The notes under the pieces: generated by a model
The model's input: the letters and a program-made list of their open reading frames with translations, nothing else
The model's database searches: none
Told to the model about the DNA's origin: nothing
In this document: positions 8,985 through 17,346 of the stretch, piece by piece
Position numbering within the stretch: position 1 is the stretch's first letter
Layout of the letters: each line of letters opens with the position of its first letter
Made by a program: the position numbers and the translations under genes
Origin: Kitasatospora atroaurantiaca
Lineage (GTDB): Bacteria; Actinomycetota; Actinomycetes; Streptomycetales; Streptomycetaceae
Assembly: GCF_007828955.1 (NCBI RefSeq)
Contig: NZ_VIVR01000001.1
Span: 1 to 64,000, forward strand
DNA length: 64,000 nt
Reading direction: 5' to 3'

Positions 8985-9190
8985 TCAGGCGGTGTCGGCG
9001 ATCCGCTGGACCTGGAGGTCGCGCACTCCGCACTCGGGGCCGCAGTCGAACGCGACGACGTACGGGCACGGGGTCGGGCAGCGGCGCACCAGCGTGACGA
9101 CGCCCTTGGTGCCGGCCGGAAGGTTGGCCCAGGCGCGGGCGTCCTTCGTAGTACTCCTCGTCGGCCAGGTCCTCGCGGGTCCAGGACGCG
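8985..9190 (-). pseudogene. Unidentified frameshifted gene, 3' part
   Basis: The reverse strand ends at a stop at 8985-8987 with coherent sequence: WANLPAGTKGVVTLVRRC, then YVVAFDCGPECGVRDLQVQR. Upstream, TREDLADEEYYE lies in a neighbouring frame, so a one-base shift separates the two. No start is seen. The Cys residues (RRCPTPC, DCGPEC) could be a metal site. I do not recognise the family. Confidence 0.35.
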
Positions 9191-9224
9191 CGGTGGCCCG
9201 GACCCGGTGGTGGTCCGTTGCTGG

Positions 9225-9400
9225 TCAGCTGCCGGTGGCGTCGGTGGTGATGGTCTGCAGGGTGTCCAGGAGGGCGGTCTGCTGGACTGTCAGCTTGCCG
9301 TCGGTGCGCGCCTTATCCTGCTTGCGCAGCCACGCACCGGGCCTGAACGCCGGGTCCGCCTCGCCGCCGGTGGGTCGTGTCCCGCTTGGTGGTGTAGCCG
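9225..9400 (-). pseudogene. Helicase-associated (HA) repeat remnant
   Basis: The reverse strand reads FRPGAWLRKQDKARTDGKLT, then VQQTALLDTLQ and a stop at 9225-9227. The W-L-x-x-Q ... G-x-L-T ... Q...LL pattern is that of the short helicase-associated repeat found at the C-terminus of large actinobacterial helicase-like proteins. Only one repeat remains, with no helicase part upstream. A second HA remnant on the other strand is at 21475-21759. Confidence 0.4.
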
Positions 9401-9899
9401 ATCATTCGGTGGGCGTGTTGGTGGTGTTGGGTAGTGCGGGGGCGCTTTCGGGGAGCTTGGCTGGGTAGAGCGGCCTGACTCCCGGCCCGCCCTTCCCCGG
9501 CAGCGCCATGCTTCAGCCGCACCCACCCGTACCGGTACGCCGGTCCGGGGTGCATGCTCGGCATCGGCCCGGGCGTGCCCGGCGGGAGAACGGGGCGGCA
9601 GCAGCCGGGGAACTGATCAACCACCAGCCGAATGGGCCCGGAGGACGAGCGGGACGTGGCCTCCAAAGATGCTGACGGTTACCGGCAGCGAGGCCCACCA
9701 CGAATCTGACATGCGGGCCGGGGTCAAGGCGCACGGCGTACCTGCCGAGCCCTACTGCAAGGAGTCGGAAGGACCTTGACCGCGGGACGGGATCGCCGCC
9801 GGTGCACCGGGCGAAACCCGGTGGCGTCGCAGCGATGAGTTTGCGGGTTCCCGCACGTCCAACCCTCCGACCGAGCCAACCAATCATCGGGAGCAAGGC
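9401..9899. other. Gap with no supported gene
   Basis: About 500 bp upstream of the RibD-domain gene. I found no coding-like frame. The last 60 bp should hold the promoter and ribosome site of the next gene (GGGAGCAAGGC just before ATG 9900). Confidence 0.4.
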
Positions 9900-10544
9900 A
9901 TGGGCCTCATCCACATCGAGCTGTTCGCAACCCTCGACCTCGTCGGGCAGGCGCCCGGCGGCCCCGACGAGGACCCGGTGGGGTTCCCGTTCGGCGGCTG
10001 GCAGGCACCCCTGCTGGACGATGTCGCCGGGGCGCAGATCGGCGCCGCGTACGAGGGCACCGACGCCCTCCTGCTCGGCCGGCGCACATATGACATCTTC
10101 GCCGCCTACTGGCCGCACCAGGAGGGCGGCCAGGACAACCGGATCGCCACGCTCTTCAACAGCGTCCCGAAGTACGTGGCCTCCCGCGGCAGGCCCGACC
10201 TCTCCTGGGCCCCATCCGTGCAGCTCGGCCCGGATCTGGCCGGCGCGGTGCGCGAGATCCGTGACCGGCACGAGCACGTGAAGGTCGTCGGGAGCCTGAA
10301 CCTGGTGCAGACCCTCCTGCGCGAGAAGCTCTTCGACCGTCTCGACCTCTGGGTGCACCCGATCGTGCTCGGCGTCGGAAAGAAGGTGTTCGACACTGGC
10401 GCGGTACCCACGAACGTCACACTCCTCGAACCGCCGGCAGCCAGCCCCAAGGGCACCGTGTACCTGCGCTACGGGCTCGCCGACGGCACACCCCGGACCG
10501 GCGACATGAGCGCACCCGATCGCGGTACCGGGCGCAACGACTGA
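9900..10544 (+). CDS. Dihydrofolate reductase family protein (RibD C-terminal domain)
   Basis: Protein of 214 residues with the RibD C-terminal/DHFR-like fold. It starts IHIELFATLDLVGQAPGG, followed by the substrate/NADPH-side loops LLLGRRTYDIFAAYWP (about 60-75) and VKVVGSLNLVQTLL (about 128-141), and then the strand LWVHPIVLGVGKKVF. Members reduce pterin- or flavin-precursor-like compounds with NADPH, but standalone copies in Streptomyces have no proven substrate. ATG 9900 has GGGAGC 9 bp upstream. The 25 C-terminal residues after YLRYGLADG look disordered. There is no operon partner. Confidence 0.85.
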   Translation: MGLIHIELFATLDLVGQAPGGPDEDPVGFPFGGWQAPLLDDVAGAQIGAAYEGTDALLLGRRTYDIFAAYWPHQEGGQDNRIATLFNSVPKYVASRGRPDLSWAPSVQLGPDLAGAVREIRDRHEHVKVVGSLNLVQTLLREKLFDRLDLWVHPIVLGVGKKVFDTGAVPTNVTLLEPPAASPKGTVYLRYGLADGTPRTGDMSAPDRGTGRND

Positions 10545-10924
10545 ACCCGCCCCCACGCCAGACGGATCCGTATCGCCGCCAGCGCATCCGCCAGGCCGGT
10601 ATTCCCGTCGCGGCGTCGGCAGTTCGAGGAGCCAACGCCGCGACGCCAGAGAGGTCACCGCCGTCATGCAATGGTCCGCGAGATCCCGCCGGCATGTCGC
10701 AGGCGGCCGAGCGGATCCGTATCCCCGTCCTGGAGGCCGACGCCCCACGCAACCCGGAGGGTGCCCGGCGGCGCGTCATCGGCAGCCTCGCTCCACAGGT
10801 TGAAGGCAGCCACGACGGGTGAGCGGTCGCAGGGCCGGTCCTGCGGGGCGGCCGGGCGGGCGCCGGCCACGGACCGCGCCGGGAGGCGGGAACACGGACG
10901 TCGGCCGCCCTCTGCGGTACGGCC
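10545..10924. other. Gap; short repeated motif only
   Basis: About 380 bp without a supported gene. The 12-mer CGGATCCGTATC occurs twice, near 10562 and 10711, in otherwise unlike surroundings. I see no hairpin strong enough to call. Confidence 0.35.
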
Positions 10925-11430
10925 TCACTCGCGACCCCGCCGCGCAGCCCCCCGCCCGCGCGCGAGCCACTCATCGGCCTCCTCGCGCTGCGCCGGGGTC
11001 ACCCGCTGGCCTGCGGACTTCACCGTCATGGACAGCGATTCCACCAGGCCCCGCACGCCGCGGGTCGGCAGCTCGTTCCCCAGCCGCCGCAGAGCACCGA
11101 TGATGTCCCGCATCCGCCGATGCGCGACCCCCGGCGGATCGGAGACCTTCGGTGCGCGGGTCGTGGCGCAGTTGACGCGCTTTCCTCGCGTCGGCCTCAT
11201 AAGCCCTCTCGGCCTCGCGGTCCCATGAAGCCCTGAGCCGCTGGTGCTCGAGGAACTCCTCCGCGCACGTGGCGATGACGTGCTCCGCCCGGTCCCGCTC
11301 CCGGGTGGCCTGCGTGTCGGCGCGTGCCGGCCAGGTGCGCACCGCCCCGACCTCACGGTCCCGCACAGCCTCCCACAGCTGCCCGAACACCCCGTCGCGG
11401 ACATCCGGCGGGCGCGCCAGCCGGGCCGCA
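10925..11430 (-). pseudogene. Unidentified frameshifted gene
   Basis: Two frames of the reverse strand carry complementary coding-like parts. Upstream (about 11430-11160) is a helical, charged stretch with FGQLWEAVRDREVG and CAEEFLEHQRLRASWDREAE. Downstream (about 11150-10925) is VAHRRMRDIIGALRRLGNEL, then TVKSAGQRVTPAQREEADEW and a stop. One shift joins them. The intact protein would be helical and basic, as in plasmid mobilisation or DNA-binding proteins, but I cannot name the family. Confidence 0.4.
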
Positions 11431-11598
11431 GCCCGGCCAACAGCACAGCTCGCCCGCCAAGACGCGAGCGGATCGCCGGCGCCAACCCCGCACAACGCAT
11501 GACACACCTCTTGGACCAACTTCCCTCCTCCAGGACTGCACCGGGAGCGGGACGCCGCCGCCGCGCCCATCGTCGCGCGAATCCCGTAGGGTCGGCCA

Positions 11599-12219
11599 AT
11601 GGCGAAGTACTTCGACGTGCACCCGCAGACCCCCCAGCCGCGCACCATCAGCACCGTGGCCGACAGCCTCCGCTCCGGGGCCCTCATCGCGTACCCGACC
11701 GACTCCTGTTTCGCCCTGGGCTGCCGCATGGGCAACCACGACGGCCTCGAACGGATCCGGTCGATCCGGCGTCTCGACGACCGCCACCACTTCACCCTGA
11801 TGTGCGAGAACTTCGCCCAGCTGGGGCAGTTCGTCCACATCGACAACAACGTCTTCCGCGCCATCAAGGCCGCGACGCCGGGCAGCTACACCTTCATCCT
11901 CCCCGCCACCAAAGAGGTCCCACGCCGCCTGATGCACCCCAAGAAGAAGACAGTAGGAGTCAGGATCCCCGACCACACCGTCACCAAGGCCCTGCTCGCC
12001 GAACTCGGCGAGCCCCTCGTCTCCAGCACCCTGCTCCTCCCCGGCGAGGACGAACCGATGACCCAGGGGTGGGAGATCAAGGAGCGACTCGACCACGTAC
12101 TGGACGCCGTCGTGGATTCCGGCGACTGCGGCACGGAACCGACAACGGTCGTCGACTTCTCCAGCGGCAGAGCGGACATCATCCGCCACGGGGCCGGCAA
12201 CCCCACGCGCTTCGAGTGA
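11599..12219 (+). CDS. YciO/Sua5 family protein (threonylcarbamoyl-AMP synthase-like)
   Basis: Protein of 206 residues with the YrdC/Sua5 fold. The block STVADSLRSGALIAYPTDS (about 18-36) is the nucleotide-binding entrance, followed by GLERIRSIRRLDDRHHFTLM, the GSYTFILPAT strand (about 94-103), the GVRIPDHTVT loop and LVSSTLLLPGED. The short length and the KKKTVGVRIPDH variant place it in the YciO subgroup rather than the bacterial TsaC proper, so a core role in t6A tRNA modification is less certain. ATG 11599 starts just before the homology. It is a lone gene with a decayed gene upstream on the other strand. Confidence 0.85.
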   Translation: MAKYFDVHPQTPQPRTISTVADSLRSGALIAYPTDSCFALGCRMGNHDGLERIRSIRRLDDRHHFTLMCENFAQLGQFVHIDNNVFRAIKAATPGSYTFILPATKEVPRRLMHPKKKTVGVRIPDHTVTKALLAELGEPLVSSTLLLPGEDEPMTQGWEIKERLDHVLDAVVDSGDCGTEPTTVVDFSSGRADIIRHGAGNPTRFE

Positions 12220-12243
12220 CGGGCCGGGCACACCCGCACCCCG

Positions 12244-12278
12244 CACCCGGCACCCGGCACCCGGCACCCGGCACCCGC
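12244..12278. repeat. 7-bp tandem repeat
   Basis: Four perfect copies of CACCCGG plus a fifth CACCCGC, immediately after the YciO gene in a cytosine-rich spacer. It may form structure in the transcript; no function is implied. Confidence 0.8.
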
Positions 12279-12445
12279 CCAGAACACCACCGACCGCACC
12301 CCCACATACCGGCACCCACCAACGCCCTCACCCCAGCCCACAACCCCCAGCACAAGACCCCCCGCCACCACCCACCCCGCCCAGCGCGGCGCGGCGACCT
12401 GACAGACCCACGACCGATGCACCGACACCTACACCAACGGCCGGC

Positions 12446-12628
12446 ATGGGCGAGGACAACATCCGGCTCGCCGGCCGGCTCGCCGAGACCAGCGCCCTCA
12501 CCAAGGTCCTCGTCGCCCTCGACCAGATCGTCGTCCACGACAACGGCCGACCCCGCGCCGTCCGCGGAGCAGGCGCCACCGACCGACCCGGGCCAACCCT
12601 TGGACAGTCAAAGGAATCCATTTCATGA
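12446..12628 (+). CDS. Short ORF of unknown function before TnpC remnant
   Basis: A 60-residue frame from ATG 12446. The first half is protein-like and helical (IRLAGRLAETSALTKVLVAL, then DQIVVHDNG); the second half is low complexity. It overlaps the start of the TnpC-like remnant by four bases (ATGA at 12625-12628). That coupling suggests it is the tail of an upstream transposon gene, perhaps a Tn554-type TnpB, but I cannot confirm the homology. Confidence 0.3.
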   Translation: MGEDNIRLAGRLAETSALTKVLVALDQIVVHDNGRPRAVRGAGATDRPGPTLGQSKESIS

Positions 12629-13056
12629 GCCCGCTGCCGCAACATCTGCAAGCAGCCACAAGAGCCCGAGTGAGGACGCCGCGGAACGTGCCCGAGCGGC
12701 CCTCTCCCGTTCGGTCAAGTCAGGAACGTCCATCAGTTTCACGGCCGTGGCCCGTGAAGCGGCGGTGAGCACCGATTTCCTGTACAGGCACCAGAAACAG
12801 AGTGCCGCGACCGAGCGGCATCGCGCGAAGCGAGGCCAGGCTCCCGAGACCCGTCCCGATGCGGGCAAACCGTCATCGACCTCGGCGGCGGTACGCGCCC
12901 TCAGCGCACGCCTTTCGCAGCAACAGCATGCCCACCGGGACGAGGTCGCACAGCTACGGATAGCACTCGAAATCGCGTAGGGCGAGAACGTAGGGCGAGA
13001 ACCCGGAACTTCGCCGGCGCCTGGCTCAATTCACCGCACAGCGACCGCAACAGAAG
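12625..13056 (+). pseudogene. Tn554-type TnpC (DUF6262) remnant
   Basis: The sequence starts MSPLPQHLQAATRA at ATG 12625. A one-base shift near 12667 leads to SEDAAERARAALSRSVKSG, then SFTAVAREAAVSTDFLYRH, the DUF6262 helix-turn-helix, and a coiled tail (VRALSARLSQQQ, VAQLRIALEIA) that meets TAG at 12978-12980. Just beyond, a 13-bp tandem duplication (around 12978-13003, unit TAGGGCGAGAACG) breaks the frame, after which the expected end GENPELRRRLAQF continues. DUF6262/TnpC helps TnpA/TnpB integrases of Tn554-like transposons. Three separate lesions show long decay; no integrase partner remains. Confidence 0.55.
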
Positions 13057-13076
13057 GCATCAGCCGTAGGCCACGC

Positions 13077-13276
13077 TCACGGAATCGAGTACCTTCTGCC
13101 ATGAGCCTGGCAGCCTTGGGCACCGGCGGCCCTGGCCTTGATGCACTCCGCGTTCCTCGCCAACCAGGCTGCGCGACACGCCCAACAGTGTGAGTACGGA
13201 TTGACACCGAGCCTGTCGGCCCAATCCGGGCCGACCTGGCCGGCATGCCCGCATGAGTAGATGCCGGGACACGGAA
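13077..13276 (-). other. Coding-like Cys-rich stretch
   Basis: The reverse strand encodes CPGIYSCGHAGQVGPDWADR, then HCWACRAAWLARNAECIKAR before a stop at 13077. The C...CGH ... C-x2-C spacing would suit a zinc ribbon. The frame has no convincing start and merges upstream into the antisense of the hydrolase gene, so it may be a relic of a small gene. Confidence 0.3.
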
Positions 13277-13360
13277 GCCCGGCCCCAGTCCGAGACGCCG
13301 CTGAACGCCTCGACCGTGTTCGTCGCGGCCGCCACCCGGGCTTCTGCCGCGACTCCGAGA

Positions 13361-14245
13361 TCACCTCCAGGTGCGGTCGAGGAAGTCGGCGATCAGCGGG
13401 GCGAGCTCCGGGAGGTTCTCCTCCAGGGCGAAGTGGCCGGTGTCGAGCAGGTGGAGCTCGGCCTCGGGTACGTCCCGCAGATAGGCGCGGGCGCCCGCCT
13501 CCACGAAGATGGGGTCGCCGCGGCCCCAAATGACGAGCGTGGGCGGGGTGTACTTGCGCAGCCACGCCTGCCAGCTCGGGTAGAGGGCGACGTTGCTGTG
13601 GTAGTCGAAGGCGAGGTCGATCTGGATCCGCTTGCGTCCCGGCAGCTCCAGAAGGTACTGGTCGAGCGCCCAGCCGTCGGGGGCGATCAGCTCCGTGGCG
13701 GAGGTGCCGGCTTCGTACAGCCCTCGGGTGCCGGGGAGTGCGAGCATCCCGAGGATCTTCTCCTCGTCGCCCTCGATGTCGGGCCGCAACGCGACGAAGC
13801 CCTGCGCCATCGGCGAGAGGCCTTCCTCGTAGGCGTTGCCGTTCTGTATGACCAGCCCGGCAATCCACTCCGGGTGCCTGGCCGCCAGCCGGAAGCCGAC
13901 CGGGGCGCCGTAGTCGAAGGCGTACAGGGCGAACCGAGTCAGGCCCAGCTGCTCACAGAAGCCCTCGATGATGTCGGCGAGGTGATCAAAGGTGTAGGCG
14001 AACGCTCCCCCGGTGGTGACCGGCTCGGGGGCGTCGCTGTGGCCGAAGCCCGGGTAGTCGGGGGCGATGAGCCGGTAGCGGGTGCCGAGCGCGTCGATGA
14101 GCCGCCGGTACTGGTGCGAGGCGGACGGGAATCCATGCAGGAGCAGCAGCGTCGGCGCGTCGACGGGGCCGGCCTCACGGTAGAAGATCCGCACGCCGTC
14201 GACCTCGACGGCGCGGTATGCCGGACGGGCGATGTTCGAAGCCAT
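13361..14245 (-). CDS. Alpha/beta hydrolase with Asp nucleophile (epoxide hydrolase/dehalogenase-like)
   Basis: Protein of 294 residues. The oxyanion-hole motif LLLLHGFPSASHQYR is at about residues 32-46. The nucleophile elbow reads YAFDYGAPVG (about 111-120), with Asp in place of Ser as in epoxide hydrolases and haloalkane dehalogenases. The acid is in WGRGDPIF and the base in LDTGHFALEE near the C-terminus. A cap domain lies between. ATG 14245 has a strong AAAGGAGG 8 bp upstream; the longer upstream frame runs into the divergent regulator. It is divergent from a CGNR-type protein with dyad sequence between the two genes, which suggests regulation by that neighbour. Substrate unknown. Confidence 0.85.
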   Translation of the reverse strand: MASNIARPAYRAVEVDGVRIFYREAGPVDAPTLLLLHGFPSASHQYRRLIDALGTRYRLIAPDYPGFGHSDAPEPVTTGGAFAYTFDHLADIIEGFCEQLGLTRFALYAFDYGAPVGFRLAARHPEWIAGLVIQNGNAYEEGLSPMAQGFVALRPDIEGDEEKILGMLALPGTRGLYEAGTSATELIAPDGWALDQYLLELPGRKRIQIDLAFDYHSNVALYPSWQAWLRKYTPPTLVIWGRGDPIFVEAGARAYLRDVPEAELHLLDTGHFALEENLPELAPLIADFLDRTWR

Positions 14246-14272
14246 GTCACATGCCTCCTTTGCTCTCTCTTG

Positions 14273-14326
14273 CATTAGTTCTATCCCCGTGAGACCTAAT
14301 GTGTCAACCTGCCTGTGTACCATTAG
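14273..14326. promoter_or_regulatory. CATTAG repeats between hydrolase and CGNR gene
   Basis: CATTAG at 14273-14278 and CTAATG at 14296-14301 form an inverted repeat with a 17-bp centre; a third CATTAG lies at 14321-14326, five bases before the GTG start of the CGNR gene. The copies are 23-25 bp apart, about two helical turns. Their position between divergent starts suggests a shared operator, probably for the CGNR protein itself. Confidence 0.5.
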
Positions 14327-14330
14327 TGCT

Positions 14331-14912
14331 GTGAATGACTTCGCCTTCCCGCTGACCGGCGAACCGTTGGCTCTCGACCTGATCAACACCCGCCCTGTCA
14401 CCGCGAACGGCCCGGTCGACCTGCTGGCCACGCCGACCGGGCTGCGGGCCTGGCTGGCCCTTCAGGCTGACCGGCTCCCCGAGTTCACCACGGACGACTC
14501 GACGCCGCTCACCGAAGCCGACCTCGCCACCGTCCACGGCGTACGCGAGCACGCCGCCACGGCGATCGACCGCGCCAGACGGGGCGATCGCCCACCCGCC
14601 ACCGCCCTGCGAGGGCTCAACCACGCCCAACGGGCGGCGCCCGCCACCCGCGAACTCGCCTGGGACGGCAAGGCGGTCACCGCCACCACCCACCGCACCG
14701 GCACGTTCGGCACACGCCTGGCCGCCCGCCTGGCCGAGGCCACCGCCGACCTGCTGCTCGACCCCTCGATCCTCAAGGTCCGCCGCTGCGAAGGGCCGGG
14801 CTGCGTCATGCTGTTCCTGCCCGCCCACCCGCGCCGACGCTGGTGCACGCCCGCCATCTGCGGCAACCGCGCCCGGGTCGCCCGCTACTACCAGCGTCAC
14901 AAGGGGGCCTGA
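14331..14912 (+). CDS. CGNR zinc finger domain protein (ABATE + CGNR)
   Basis: Protein of 193 residues with the two usual parts of the family. The N-terminal ABATE domain reads FPLTGEPLALDLINTRP. The C-terminal CGNR zinc finger (about 152-193) reads RRCEGPGCVMLFLP, RRRWCTPAICGNRARVARYY, giving the Cys ligands and the name-giving C-G-N-R. These proteins are thought to be DNA-binding regulators. GTG 14331 is the only start compatible with the conserved beginning. It is divergent from an alpha/beta hydrolase, a common pairing in Streptomyces, and probably controls it through the CATTAG repeats in the 85-bp gap. Confidence 0.85.
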   Translation: MNDFAFPLTGEPLALDLINTRPVTANGPVDLLATPTGLRAWLALQADRLPEFTTDDSTPLTEADLATVHGVREHAATAIDRARRGDRPPATALRGLNHAQRAAPATRELAWDGKAVTATTHRTGTFGTRLAARLAEATADLLLDPSILKVRRCEGPGCVMLFLPAHPRRRWCTPAICGNRARVARYYQRHKGA

Positions 14913-14918
14913 CCGCCG

Positions 14919-16053
14919 CCGGGAAGCAGTCGTGTTTCGGCGGCCGGCAGGTTCTTGGCCCACCAGTGGCCGTAGCGGCGGTAGACCCCGGGGTCGCGGT
15001 CGGCGAGGAACGCCACGAGCGACCCGGCCTCTGCGGCCAGGCCCTTCCAGGCATGGTCGGGCAGAGGGGTGGAAGGCAGTCGCCTCGATTCCTCCGTCGA
15101 CGGGACGCCGGACGCCGGCGACGTCGCCGTCGCCGTCGACAAGCACAGTGGGTAGCACGTCGCCGTTCCTGCGGGTCACGTGCTTGCGGTAGGGCGCCGG
15201 ATGACGCGACTGCGGTCGTCGTAGGCGAGCAGGATGCTGTCCCACATCGCCATCAGTCTGGGGGGAGCGGGAGTGTCCTCGACCGGCCGTGGCGCGCCGG
15301 GGACGTCGAACAGCACCGTGCCGTCGAGTCCTTCCAGTTGTTCAAGCTCGTCGGTGAGCGCCTGCACCGCCGCTCTGACCCGAGCCCGTTTGACCAGCGC
15401 GAACTACGCCATGTCCGCCACCGACGCCGGCCCGAAGCCCTCCAGGTAGCGGCGGATCAAGGTCTTGAGACTCCCGGCGGCAACGTCAGGATCTGCCGGC
15501 GCCGGCCGCGTGCTTGCCGCAACGTAGACGGTCGGGTGCCGAACGACCAGGGCCCTCCAGTGGGCGCGTGCCACAGCGGCGCGTACTGCCGCGGCATCCG
15601 CCATGCCACCGGCTCCAGCGGAGCACCCAGCCGGTTCTCCAGCCAGCCCCCGATCCCGACGTTGGTCCGCGGCCGGTCGGCCCACTTCAACAGATCCGAA
15701 ACCAGTGCGTGGGCGTGGTCGGCCGTCAGCCCGGATGCCGTGAAACGGCAGTCGCCGAGCCTGGAGGCACGCAGCGTCGGCTCCATGGCCTCACGGAAGG
15801 CACGGTAGTCCTCGGCGTGGACCGTGTGCAGCGTGATCCGCATCAGCGTCCGCAGGCCGGCCCGGGCCGCGTCGAGGCCGGCGGGGTCAAAGTCGCCCAG
15901 CCGGTTCCACAGCGCAAGGTACGGCGAGGCGGGCTGCTGTGCCTGAAGGGCCACCACGCGTCGTACCGCATCGACGACGTCGAGCGACTCGCGCCCGAGC
16001 AGCAACTGCCGGGCGAGCGTGGCACGGTTGAGCGCACGCGCAGTGATCACCAT
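14919..16053 (-). pseudogene. Winged helix DNA-binding domain protein (HTH_42 family), multiply frameshifted
   Basis: The reverse strand holds a full-length but broken HTH_42/AlkX-like gene, about 370 codons. Successive frames give: ATG 16053 ARALNRATLARQLLLGRESL through APLWHAPTGGPWSFGTRPS; then LIRRYLEGFGPASVADMA; then DGTVLFDVPGAPRP and PPRLMAMWDSILLAYDDRSR; then YRKHVTRRNGDVLPTVLVDG; then AGSLVAFLADRDPGVYRRYG and HWWAKNLPAAE. At least four frame changes and one internal stop separate these. The family includes proteins linked to DNA repair and regulation. The order of blocks is intact, so decay is recent enough to be followed. Confidence 0.75.
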
Positions 16054-16407
16054 GCAGAGAATCTCTCGCCCCGTCAGATCACGCAGAACCCGGCGCCCTC
16101 CGTATCGGCCGTCATGCCATGCGAGCGGACAACCGCCGTACCGCCTCCAAGGGCGGCTCCAGGACAGGCGAAACCCGCCACAGAGCGACACCGAAGGCAC
16201 CCTTGACCACCGCGGCCTGCCCGCCCCCTTCGAGGACAGGCGACTTCGACAGATCACTCAACGCACAACCATCTGAGATCCCGGAGCAGGGCCGGCCGTT
16301 CTCGCAGGCTTCATCGGCGGCAGAACCCCCGGCGCGAGACCCGCCGTCGACAACCCCCGGCCAGAGCCTCAGCGGCAACGCCGAAGTGTCGTCCAACGCC
16401 GAGCGCG
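16054..16407. other. Gap with no supported gene
   Basis: About 350 bp between the broken winged-helix gene and the ABM monooxygenase gene. I see no family-like frame. It should contain the promoter of the decayed gene. Confidence 0.4.
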
Positions 16408-16710
16408 TCAGGCCACAGGCGCCGGGCCGAGAAGAATCACTTCGGCCGGACCGGCCCGGAACGCCTTGTTCGCAGCATCAGCCGCGCGCATGTGCTCCGA
16501 GGCGTCGTGCTCCTGCAGCGCCCTTGCCGACGCCCACTCCTCGAGCAGCACGAAGCGGTCCGGATCACCGTCGACGGAGTGCAGGTCGTAACGCAAGCAA
16601 CCGGGCTCGGCGCGAACCACCGGTGCCAGCGCAGCGAAAGCGGCAACCTGTTCGGCTCCTCGCCCGGGCTGCGTGGTGATGAGGACAACGGCCCGCAGGA
16701 TGTTGGACAT
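16408..16710 (-). CDS. Antibiotic biosynthesis monooxygenase (ABM/YgiN-type) family protein
   Basis: Protein of 100 residues, the usual size for a single ABM dimeric alpha+beta barrel. It shows the first strand LRAVVLITTQPGRG, the helix QVAAFAALAPVVRAEPGCLR, the central strand DRFVLLEEWASARAL and HDASEHMRAADAANKAF before the last strand EVILLGPAPVA. Members are cofactor-free monooxygenases or quinone-handling enzymes. ATG 16710 gives the exact family start. No partner gene is close. Confidence 0.85.
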   Translation of the reverse strand: MSNILRAVVLITTQPGRGAEQVAAFAALAPVVRAEPGCLRYDLHSVDGDPDRFVLLEEWASARALQEHDASEHMRAADAANKAFRAGPAEVILLGPAPVA

Positions 16711-17304
16711 GCGACGAACCTAGCAAGTGCCCAGCGGCCGGGAACTGCCCGTTTCAGATCGTGGTCCGCCCGCACCCGGACCGCAGCCCCGCCGGCCGGG
16801 CGCGCCGCGCAGCGGCACCGGCCATCACTCCTCCCCCACCACCCGGTACCGGCAGGCCGGTGACCCCGCCCGCCACCGCCCATCCTCGCCGAGCCGCACC
16901 GTGGGCATCTCCACCCCGCCGACCAGCCGGCCCACGGCCTCCTCGCCCTACCACTCGATCAGCGCACCCACCTGTCGGCACATGACCCGCAGCCAGGATG
17001 CCCACGACCGTAGACGGGCCACCATGCCCGCGAAACCACCGCACAGCCAGGCGGCTTTAGGCGTGAATAGCGAGAGCACCCGTCGCTCAGCCGCGAGAGC
17101 ACCACGTGACACGGAAGAGCGATGTCACCGCGTCTCGAGAGCACCCAGGTGCTTGCTTCAGGACCACAGTTGTGCGCTGCACGACGAGGGGACTCCCGGT
17201 CCGGCCGAAAACCGAGGTCGATCTGTACACGGCGATCCGCCGTGACGCGCACGCCGGCCGATCAGACGCCGCCCGCACTCGAGGTGGCCGGCCCGGTGCC
17301 GGAC
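16711..17304. other. Gap with weak coding traces only
   Basis: About 590 bp. On the reverse strand near 16830-16990, VGRLVGGVEMPTVRLGEDGR and SPACRYRVV look like the end of a decayed gene interrupted by a TAG, but no family is recognised. No transposon end is seen. Confidence 0.3.
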
Positions 17305-17339
17305 AGCGGCCCGTCCCCGGCCGAACCCGGGACGGGCCG
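17305..17339 (-). terminator. Probable terminator after methyltransferase
   Basis: GCGGCCCGTCCC at 17305-17316 pairs with GGGACGGGCCGC at 17328-17339, a 12-bp perfect stem. It begins eight bases beyond the stop of the methyltransferase gene on its strand. Confidence 0.7.
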
Positions 17340-17346
17340 CCCAAGG

